A stretch of DNA of 12,573 nucleotides from contig JAFTIK010000003.1 in the NCBI GenBank assembly GCA_017456945.1, positions 1-12,573 on the forward strand, given 5' to 3'. The DNA comes from Clostridia bacterium. GTDB taxonomy: Bacteria > Bacillota_A > Clostridia > Christensenellales > Borkfalkiaceae. The position numbers and the translations under genes were made by a program. The notes under the pieces were generated by a model that ran no database searches, was not told the origin of the DNA, and saw nothing but the letters and a program-made list of their open reading frames with translations. Shown piece after piece: positions 7,352 to 12,573 of this stretch (position 1 is the first letter of the stretch; each line of letters starts with the position of its first letter).

Positions 7352-8632
7352 TTATTCTTCTATTCTTACAGTACCTTTAACGGCGATTACTTCGTCAAGT
7401 GAAACGAGTTTTGCCAAAGCCTTTTTAACTTGGCTTTCGGGGCATTCGTGAGTGGTTATAACTATTTGCGCCTCACCATCACCCGACGCTACCTGTTGTA
7501 CGGCTTTAAGACTTAAATCGTGTTTAGCGAAAGTTCCCGAAACCTTTGCGAGAACGCCCGACTGGTCTTTAACCGAAAGTCTGATGTAATACTGCGACTT
7601 AAAGTCTTTAACGAACTTGGTTTTCTTGTTTCCTTCAGCGTCGTTTCTAAAGTTGGCGTAATAATATTCTTGATGTTTAATAGCGTAGATAACGTCGGAA
7701 ACGATTGCGCTACCCGTGGGAAGCGCGCCTGCGCCACGACCGTATAGCATAATTTCACCAACTGAGTCGCCTTCGATAAATACGGCGTTAAACGAATCGT
7801 TTACAGATGCCAAAGGATCGTCTGACTTGATAAAGGTGGGATGTACCCTAACTTCAATACCCTTTTCCGTCTTTTTGCCGATACCCAAAAGTTTTAAGGT
7901 GTAGCCGAGTTGTTTGCCGAGAGCAATGTCTTCTTTATCAACTTCGGTAATACCTTCACGATAAACGTTTTCAATACAAATCTTGGTGTTGAAAGCAAGG
8001 CTTGAAAGGATTGAAAGTTTATAAGTCGCATCAAACCCTTCTACGTCTGCGGTAGGATTGAATTCTGCGTAACCCAAGCGTTGCGCTTCTTTAAGCGCTT
8101 CTTCGTACGACCAACCTTCGTAAGCCATTTTGGTTAAAATGTAGTTGGTTGTGCCGTTTATGATGCCTTTAATAACCTTGATATCGTTTGCCTGCATACC
8201 GTCGTGAAGAGTTCTGATAATAGGAACGCCACCAACGCAACTTGCTTCGTAAAAAAGACCTACGCGCATTTTTTTAGCAGCCGATTCAAGTTCCGGCCAA
8301 TGCTTAGCGAAAAGTTCTTTGTTGGAAGTTACAACCGACTTACCGCTCATAAGCGCTTTTAACACGAAAGTTTTTGCCGGTTCTACGCCACCGATAACTT
8401 CTACTACGATATCTACTGCGGGGTTAGTAACTACTTCTTCTATGCTAGAAGCAACCTTTTCCCTTTCAATACCCAAAGATAACGCTCTGTCAACGTTCTT
8501 TTCGAGAACGCTTTCAACCGTAACGTCAACCCCTTGAGTTTTCTTAAAAAATTCTCTTTTTTCGGTGAGTATTTGATAAGTGCCACCACCTACTACCCCA
8601 AGACCTAATATAGCAACGCCTGCTTTTTTCAT
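7352..8632 (-). CDS. hom: Homoserine dehydrogenase
   Basis: It reduces aspartate semialdehyde to homoserine with NAD(P)H, the branch point to threonine, methionine and isoleucine. The 426-residue protein has the nucleotide-binding GLGVVGGG motif at 10-17, TSNKE at 102-106 (Lys105), and the catalytic signature DVEGFDATYKL with Asp201 and Lys205. A C-terminal ACT domain at about 348-422 (YYIRLSVKDQSGVLAKV) is expected to bind threonine for feedback control. This is the normal monofunctional layout; no aspartokinase domain is present. It starts 11 bases after coaX with a near-perfect AGGAGGT ribosome site. No T-box or other leader is visible because the gene is internal to the run. Confidence 0.97.
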   Translation of the reverse strand: MKKAGVAILGLGVVGGGTYQILTEKREFFKKTQGVDVTVESVLEKNVDRALSLGIEREKVASSIEEVVTNPAVDIVVEVIGGVEPAKTFVLKALMSGKSVVTSNKELFAKHWPELESAAKKMRVGLFYEASCVGGVPIIRTLHDGMQANDIKVIKGIINGTTNYILTKMAYEGWSYEEALKEAQRLGYAEFNPTADVEGFDATYKLSILSSLAFNTKICIENVYREGITEVDKEDIALGKQLGYTLKLLGIGKKTEKGIEVRVHPTFIKSDDPLASVNDSFNAVFIEGDSVGEIMLYGRGAGALPTGSAIVSDVIYAIKHQEYYYANFRNDAEGNKKTKFVKDFKSQYYIRLSVKDQSGVLAKVSGTFAKHDLSLKAVQQVASGDGEAQIVITTHECPESQVKKALAKLVSLDEVIAVKGTVRIEE

Positions 8633-8638
8633 ACAACT

Positions 8639-8645
8639 ACCTCCT
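8639..8645 (-). promoter_or_regulatory. Strong ribosome site of hom, overlapping the coaX stop codon
   Basis: TAGGAGGT combines the coaX TAG with an almost full anti-16S match, 6 bases before the hom ATG. It shows that TAG acts as a true stop for coaX and that the two genes are translationally linked. Confidence 0.8.
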
Positions 8646-9414
8646 ACTGTCTGTTGAGTTCGTAAATAAGTCTTAATCCGTCTAACGTGAGCGTTCTGTC
8701 TACCAACGATACCGATTTGGTTTCGTTTGCGATTATCTCGCCAAGACCACCCGTCGCTACGACCTTAATTTCTTCTACTTTAAGCTCTTTCTTTATTTTT
8801 CTTATAATGTTATCCACAAGCCCTGCAAAGCCGAATATTATACCCGACTGCATGCAATGCTTGGTGTTTTTACCTATAACCGTTTTAGGCGCGTCAAGTT
8901 CAACCATAGGTAATTGCGCCGTTTTGGTTGCAAGCCCTTCTAACGAAGTCTTTATACCTGGCGCGATTACTACGCCGATAAGTTCGCATTTATCACTAAC
9001 CACGTCGAAAGTGGTTGCCGTGCCGAAATCTATTACGACCAAAGGACCACCGTATTTATTGAACGCCGAAACGCTGTTTACTATAATATCCGCGCCAACT
9101 TCCTTGGGGTTATCCGCCTTAATGTTAAGCCCCGTTTTAATACCTGGCCCTACCATTAGGGGTGTAATGCCGAAAAAGTATTCGCACATATGGCATATAG
9201 TATAATTAAGGTTTGGTATAACCGACGAGAAAATAATTCCGTCGATATCCCCTTTCTTTATTCCGCTATTAGTAAGTAGCCCTACGAGCACCGACCCGTA
9301 TTCGTCTGCCGTTCTAGATATCCTAGACGACACACGGAAAGACGCAACGAGTTTTTCCCCGTCGAATACGCCGTATTTAATGTTAGTATTACCTAAATCT
9401 ATTGCTAAAAGCAT
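8644..9414 (-). CDS. coaX: Type III pantothenate kinase
   Basis: CoaX phosphorylates pantothenate, the first step of CoA synthesis. The 256-residue protein shows the ASKHA-fold ATP motif DLGNTNIKYG at 6-15. The segment PKEVGADIIVN at 103-113 holds Asp109, the expected catalytic base. Phosphate-binding DFGTATTFD is at 129-137. PGIKTSLEGLATKTAQLP at 152-169 and VVATGGLG are also family hallmarks. The GAD motif is followed by Ile110, where many members have Arg. The gene begins 1 base after the ECF S gene; GGGGGAA provides the ribosome site. Adjacency suggests that the imported vitamin may be the substrate. Confidence 0.96.
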   Translation of the reverse strand: MLLAIDLGNTNIKYGVFDGEKLVASFRVSSRISRTADEYGSVLVGLLTNSGIKKGDIDGIIFSSVIPNLNYTICHMCEYFFGITPLMVGPGIKTGLNIKADNPKEVGADIIVNSVSAFNKYGGPLVVIDFGTATTFDVVSDKCELIGVVIAPGIKTSLEGLATKTAQLPMVELDAPKTVIGKNTKHCMQSGIIFGFAGLVDNIIRKIKKELKVEEIKVVATGGLGEIIANETKSVSLVDRTLTLDGLRLIYELNRQ

Positions 9415-9415
9415 A

Positions 9416-10006
9416 TTATTCCCCCGTTTTATCCAAAACGCGTATTACGGCGTGTATTGCGGGGGCAACCAAAAGGTTAACTGCAAATTCTATTAAGAAA
9501 TTTACCCCTGCGCAAACGATTACCAAGAAGTATAAAACGTTTTCGGAAAAGTTGGTTGCGATTACGTTATACATAGTAAGCGCGCCGATAATGAATACCG
9601 CGGTATTAACTATCGGAACTACGCCCGCCGCCACGAAAGTAGCAACGTATTTATTTTTACTTTTTGTCACCCCGTAAAGTAACCCGCCGAGCGCGCCTGC
9701 CGCAGTAGTTTTAACCGTGCAAGTTAAAAAGGTTAAGATAGGTTGGTTTACGAATAAAATATTCGTGAAAGGGTCAACCCCCGTTACGCCGAATATAAAA
9801 GTCATAAGCCCGCTAATTAGCCCTAGTATAAGCCCACCCTTAACGCCGAGCAAAAGCGCGCCCAAAACTATGGGAATAAGAGTTAGGTTTACGTTAGTGA
9901 TAATCTTAAACACCGTACTTAAAAGGTTAAGCACCACTAAAAGAGCCGTTAGTATCGCCAAATAGACGACGTTTTTCGTAGAGAAAAACTTTTGTTTGTT
10001 ATTCAT
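9416..10006 (-). CDS. ECF transporter S component, possibly for pantothenate
   Basis: The 196-residue membrane protein has about six hydrophobic segments and the typical S-subunit pattern: a polar N-terminus with STKNVVYLAILTAL (9-22), then LTLIPIVLGALLLG followed by a Gly-rich segment. S subunits capture a vitamin and pass it through the shared ECF ATPase/T module, which is not in this window. Its place directly before coaX makes pantothenate (PanT-like) the natural guess, but the substrate is inferred from context only. GGAGG stands before ATG 10006. A good promoter lies about 100 bases upstream, so this is likely the first gene of the run. Confidence 0.85.
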   Translation of the reverse strand: MNNKQKFFSTKNVVYLAILTALLVVLNLLSTVFKIITNVNLTLIPIVLGALLLGVKGGLILGLISGLMTFIFGVTGVDPFTNILFVNQPILTFLTCTVKTTAAGALGGLLYGVTKSKNKYVATFVAAGVVPIVNTAVFIIGALTMYNVIATNFSENVLYFLVIVCAGVNFLIEFAVNLLVAPAIHAVIRVLDKTGE

Positions 10007-10020
10007 TTTTTGCCTCCGAT

Positions 10021-10040
10021 CGGGTTCTATTTGATACCCG
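10021..10040 (-). other. Small hairpin just before the ECF S ribosome site
   Basis: CGGGT and ACCCG form a 5-base stem with a 10-base loop. It ends 4 bases before GGAGG in the leader of the S-component gene. Its position could affect translation; the stem is short, so this is tentative. Confidence 0.35.
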
Positions 10041-10130
10041 TTAGAAAAATATTTTTGCCGTTAACGTGGTCAAACTCTATTTGATATTCGCCACCTAGCT
10101 TATTTATTTTAACACAAAAATTATTTGATA
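10028..10130. repeat. Three direct copies of TATTTGATA in the divergent control region
   Basis: Exact copies lie at 10028-10036, 10078-10086 and 10122-10130 (50 and 44 bases apart). The first two share TCTATTTGATA. The third overlaps the -35 of the minus promoter; the other two lie in the leader. They could be operator sites or chance AT-rich repeats. Confidence 0.45.
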
Positions 10131-10134
10131 GCAA
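10106..10134 (-). promoter_or_regulatory. Promoter of the ECF S-coaX-hom run
   Basis: On the minus strand TTGCTA (10129-10134), a 17-base spacer and TAAAAT (10106-10111) form a good promoter, with a TG one base upstream of the -10. Transcription would start near 10099, giving a leader of about 93 bases before the S-component ATG. Confidence 0.6.
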
Positions 10135-10139
10135 ATAAA

Positions 10140-10145
10140 TATAAT
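10140..10145 (+). promoter_or_regulatory. Possible -10 element for the cysteine-rich gene
   Basis: TATAAT is a perfect -10 hexamer, preceded by AT-rich DNA but no clear -35. It would give a leader of about 100 bases that contains the inverted repeat at 10193-10227. It sits back to back with the minus promoter, 5 bases from its -35. Confidence 0.3.
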
Positions 10146-10192
10146 CGCTTTGGAACATTTTTCCTTGCATTATCTTATATTGATAGTAGAAA

Positions 10193-10227
10193 CTTCGCCA
10201 AAATAACAAATTTTTACATAGGCGAAG
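10193..10227 (+). repeat. Inverted repeat in the leader of the cysteine-rich gene
   Basis: CTTCGCC and GGCGAAG are perfect 7-base complements around a 21-base AT-rich loop. The pairing can extend to AAAC / GTTT with a 2-base bulge. It may be an RNA stem in the leader or a protein-binding site. It ends 14 bases before the GGAGG ribosome site. Confidence 0.5.
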
Positions 10228-10253
10228 AGTTTATATACTTTGGAGGTACTTAT

Positions 10254-10466
10254 ATGAACGGTTTTGATTTATTCGGCAATAATAACTGCTGTCTTTGGAT
10301 TCTGATTATTCTCCTTATCATCTGCCTTTGCAAGAGCGGATGTTTGAACGGTCTCTTCAACAGTTGCTACTGTTTGCCTATTGCTCTCCTTTTGATTTGT
10401 TGTTGCGCTAAAGGCGGAAACGGCGGATTCTTAGGCGGTTTCGGCGGTGGTTGCGGTTGCAAATAA
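10254..10466 (+). CDS. Cysteine- and glycine-rich small membrane protein
   Basis: The 70-residue product has 12 Cys and 14 Gly. The order is: short polar start (MNGFDLFGNNN), CC, a hydrophobic segment at 14-24, a polar turn with Cys26, 30, 38 and 40, a second hydrophobic segment at 41-48 ending in CCC (49-51), and a Gly/Phe tail ending CGCK. The ATG at 10254 is chosen because GGAGG lies 7 bases upstream; the frame extends further back but without a ribosome site. It resembles small clostridial high-cysteine proteins that annotation pipelines name after insect chorion proteins, whose function is unknown. It stands alone with its own terminator. Surface, spore-coat, metal-binding or peptide-toxin roles are all open. 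Confidence 0.8.
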   Translation: MNGFDLFGNNNCCLWILIILLIICLCKSGCLNGLFNSCYCLPIALLLICCCAKGGNGGFLGGFGGGCGCK

Positions 10467-10506
10467 AAGTTTAATCCTTAAATAAATATTTATTTTTCCT
10501 TAAAAT

Positions 10507-10541
10507 CGGGCGATTCACACAATGTTGAATCGCCCGTTTTT
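10507..10541 (+). terminator. Terminator of the cysteine-rich gene
   Basis: A perfect 11-base-pair stem (CGGGCGATTCA / TGAATCGCCCG) with an 8-base loop is followed by five T. It lies 40 bases after the stop codon and isolates the small gene from the permease gene downstream. Confidence 0.93.
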
Positions 10542-10616
10542 CTTTTGATTTTATATATAGATATATAAGAATTAAAAAAATTATTGAAAAAACCTTGAAA
10601 ATTTTTCGTTTTTTTA

Positions 10617-10645
10617 TTGCATTGTTTTAATTTTAATGTTATTAT
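10617..10645 (+). promoter_or_regulatory. Promoter of the NCS2 permease gene
   Basis: TTGCAT (10617-10622), 17 bases, and TATTAT (10640-10645) form a sigma-A-like promoter in very AT-rich DNA. The start would be near 10652, leaving a leader of only about 30 bases. That leaves no room for a purine riboswitch after this start. Confidence 0.5.
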
Positions 10646-10681
10646 TTTTATATAAAATTTTTACAAAAGGAGATTTTTGTT

Positions 10682-12274
10682 ATGAGTAATTTGAACAACG
10701 ATTCTCAAGAACAAGTTCAAACTAATCAAGCGGTTAAACCCTTGAACAGAATTGATAAGTTCTTTGGAATCACAGAACGTGGCAGTAGCATCAAAGCAGA
10801 AATTATCGCTGGTATCGTTACCTTCCTTGCAATGTGCTACATCTTAACCGTTAACCCCAACCAGTTCTTCTGGGGCGGTGTTATGGGTAACAACGGTCCC
10901 ACTTTTACCGCTACCGATAACCCCTATTGGACTTCGGTATTTATTGCTACGGCTTTCGGTGCAATAGTGGGTACGCTATTGATGGCGTTCCTTGCCAAAC
11001 TTCCGTTAGCGCAAGCACCTGGTATGGGACTTAACTCTTTAGTTGGATCTATTATCGGTGGTGGCGTAGGCTTTGGCTCTTATCACTTTAGTTTCTCTCT
11101 TGCAAACGCTATGTTTATGGTACTTATTTCTGGTATCTTATTCTTAATTCTTTCTATCGTAAGCATTAAAGGCGTTTCTTTGCGTCAAAAGATTTTTGAA
11201 GGTATTCCTGCTGCAATCAGAACTGCTATACCTGTAGGTATCGGTTTATTTATTGCATATATCGGTTTCCAAAATGCTGGTTTCATCGTAACTAATCAAT
11301 ATACTCAAGTAGCAGTTCTCGATTTCTCTAAATGGGAAGAACAAATTGTTAACTGGGGCAGTTCACTAGCTGTTACCCCTGCTAACGGTTTAGTTCTTTT
11401 AGGTGGTTTGTTCGTTATTGCTATTCTTGATCATTTCAAAGTTAAAGGCGCTGTTATTATCGGTATCCTTGCAGCTACTGTTTTAGGTATTCCCCTTGGT
11501 GTTACCAACCTTTCAGTTGTAACTGGTAGTGAAGCTGGTATTACTTGGAAATTCTGGGAAAACTTTGCTAATTACTTTGGCGAAAACGGTGTGTTCGGTC
11601 TTGCTGTTACCGAAGGCTTTAATCTTCCTGCAGGCTCTATTATGACAGCTATAATGCTTATCATTACTATGTGTATGATCGATATGTTCGACACAATGGG
11701 CACCTGTGTAGGTTGTTGTTCTGCTGCTGGTCTTATGGATGAAAACGGCGTTCCGCTAAACTATAACAAAATTATGTATGCCGACTCTATCGCAACTTGT
11801 ACCGGCGCTTTGTTTGGTACTTCTACCGTTACCACTTTCGTAGAATCTGGCGCTGGTATTGCTACTGGTGGTAAAACTGGGTTAACCGCTCTTACAACGG
11901 CTATTATGTTCTTCCTTGCAATTTTTGCTCTTCCCGTATTCGCAATGATTCCGAGCGCTGCTGCTGCATCTGCTCTCGTTTACGTAGGCGTACTTATGAT
12001 GAAGAACATTAAAAACGTTGATTTCTCTGATATTAGAACTGCTGTTCCCGCTTTCCTTGCTATCGCTATTATGCCTTTAGGCTATTCGATTACCAAGGGT
12101 ATCGGTTGGGCAATCCTTTCTTACGTTGTTATTAGCGTTATCTGCTACGTAGTTGATATTATCAAATACGCTATCACAAAGAAAGAAAAACCCGCTTGGA
12201 ACGTTTCTATCGTTACCATTATCGTGGCTGTTCTCTTTATTATATACTTCTTCGTTCCCACAATCATTAAATAA
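10682..12274 (+). CDS. NCS2 family purine permease (AzgA/PbuG-like)
   Basis: It is a proton-driven importer of adenine, guanine or hypoxanthine by family. The 530-residue protein has a polar N-terminus (1-38) and about 12-14 membrane segments. Family landmarks are ITERGSSIKAEIIAGIVTFLAMCYILTVNP in the 30-59 region, APGMGLNS at 112-119, DMFDTMGT at 334-341 and GTSTVTTFVESGAGIATGGKTGLTA at 379-403. The DTMGT loop continues CVGCCSAAG, with three Cys where relatives I recall mostly have none. AAGGAG lies 9 bases before ATG. The gene is monocistronic. Its codons lean to GCT, GGT, GTT and ATC, unlike the GCG-rich neighbours, which suggests high expression. The exact purine cannot be told. Confidence 0.93.
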   Translation: MSNLNNDSQEQVQTNQAVKPLNRIDKFFGITERGSSIKAEIIAGIVTFLAMCYILTVNPNQFFWGGVMGNNGPTFTATDNPYWTSVFIATAFGAIVGTLLMAFLAKLPLAQAPGMGLNSLVGSIIGGGVGFGSYHFSFSLANAMFMVLISGILFLILSIVSIKGVSLRQKIFEGIPAAIRTAIPVGIGLFIAYIGFQNAGFIVTNQYTQVAVLDFSKWEEQIVNWGSSLAVTPANGLVLLGGLFVIAILDHFKVKGAVIIGILAATVLGIPLGVTNLSVVTGSEAGITWKFWENFANYFGENGVFGLAVTEGFNLPAGSIMTAIMLIITMCMIDMFDTMGTCVGCCSAAGLMDENGVPLNYNKIMYADSIATCTGALFGTSTVTTFVESGAGIATGGKTGLTALTTAIMFFLAIFALPVFAMIPSAAAASALVYVGVLMMKNIKNVDFSDIRTAVPAFLAIAIMPLGYSITKGIGWAILSYVVISVICYVVDIIKYAITKKEKPAWNVSIVTIIVAVLFIIYFFVPTIIK

Positions 12275-12290
12275 TCCGAACAAAAAAATT

Positions 12291-12322
12291 ACGCTCTGCG
12301 AAATTTCGCAGAGCGTTTTTTT
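12291..12322. terminator. Bidirectional terminator after the permease gene
   Basis: ACGCTCTGCGAAATTTCGCAGAGCGT (12291-12316) is a perfect palindrome with an A-run before it and seven T after it. It serves the permease transcript and also the convergent minus-strand gene, whose stop codon lies inside the T-run. Confidence 0.93.
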
Positions 12323-12573
12323 ATTTCTTTTTATATCCACCCGCATTGCCTTGATAATCGTTCATAAAGAATTCAGCGCGTTTGGTCATATACACACCAA
12401 CTTCGTCTTTCTTAAACGAAAAGGTCATAAAGCAGTTTCCTAGACTACTATCTACTATATATATCCTTAACAGTATCTTTTTATCTTCTATCCAACTCAA
12501 ATCCGTCATACTATAAAGTTCTCGGTTAGAAGGGGTATCAACTTGTTCGCTATAATAATCCGTTTCGGGGAAA
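12321..12573 (-). CDS. Unrecognised protein, N-terminus beyond the right edge
   Basis: The frame is open from the right edge to a TAA at 12321-12323, giving 83 visible residues. An ATG at 12509 has no convincing ribosome site and the frame continues coding-like through FPETDYYSEQVD to the edge, so the start is probably outside the window. The visible part ends in FMTFSFKKDEVGVYMTKRAEFF, then NDYQGNAGGYKKK. It looks like a mixed alpha/beta soluble tail with no membrane segment. I do not recognise the family. It is convergent with the permease gene and shares its terminator. Confidence 0.6.
   Translation of the reverse strand, partial: FPETDYYSEQVDTPSNRELYSMTDLSWIEDKKILLRIYIVDSSLGNCFMTFSFKKDEVGVYMTKRAEFFMNDYQGNAGGYKKK

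Noticed and set aside
8687..9205. 172-codon plus-strand frame opposite coaX
   Set aside because: It is the antisense shadow of coaX, whose motifs are complete; it has no ribosome site and low-complexity Ser/Thr/Pro composition.
10027..10158. Minus-strand small frame (43-60 residues) ahead of the ECF S gene, ending KNIFLTGIK
   Set aside because: It looks slightly protein-like, but a good minus promoter lies inside it, its only ATG with a Shine-Dalgarno-like AAGGA has a spacing of 3 bases, and the repeats explain part of the sequence. Leader DNA is more likely.
10211..10239. TTTTTA-17-TATACT as promoter of the cysteine-rich gene
   Set aside because: Transcription would start at about 10246, cutting off the GGAGG ribosome site at 10242-10246.
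10540..10681. Possible purine riboswitch before the permease gene
   Set aside because: The region is almost pure A/T with no conserved purine-aptamer junction or paired arms, and the likely leader is only about 30 bases.

Overview
The window reads as a piece of an AT-rich Bacillota (Clostridia-type) chromosome, possibly from an uncultivated gut lineage. The evidence is strong GGAGG-type ribosome sites, sigma-A-like promoters, hairpin plus T-run terminators, an ECF vitamin transporter S subunit, type III pantothenate kinase, DUF951, DnaD-type replication proteins and a tiny Cys/Gly-rich membrane protein. There are no insertion sequences, CRISPR arrays, tRNAs or rRNAs. No stretch over 300 bases lacks a gene; the three larger gaps (about 215 to 250 bases) are promoter or terminator regions.

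Layout. (1) Bases 1-3420 are a tightly packed minus-strand run read right to left: a large alpha/beta-hydrolase-like protein, a DUF951 zinc-ribbon-like small protein, a type I signal peptidase, a two-helix membrane protein whose frame is interrupted by a TAG codon and then continues open for 78 codons, and a membrane protein running off the left edge. (2) A divergent gap (3421-3637) leads into a monocistronic plus-strand gene for a 561-residue DnaD/DnaB-type primosome protein. Its C-terminus looks like the N-terminal zinc module of a DnaI/DnaC helicase loader, without the AAA+ ATPase. It ends at a bidirectional terminator. (3) Bases 5372-10006 are a second minus-strand run: ECF S subunit, coaX, hom, a hairpin, a short-chain dehydrogenase and an MFS permease. 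(4) A divergent regulatory gap (10007-10253) carries a good minus promoter, three copies of TATTTGATA and an inverted repeat. It leads to a 70-residue cysteine-rich membrane protein with its own terminator. (5) An NCS2 purine permease with its own promoter and terminator follows. (6) A partial minus-strand gene fills the right edge.

How the genes may work together. The S subunit beside pantothenate kinase suggests vitamin uptake (possibly pantothenate) followed by the first step of CoA synthesis. Homoserine dehydrogenase supplies Thr/Met precursors. The signal peptidase sits among small membrane proteins of unknown role. The most unusual items are the DnaD-loader fusion, the amber-interrupted membrane gene, and the isolated Cys/Gly-rich small protein with its structured upstream region. 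All family assignments were made by reading motifs; no database search was possible.
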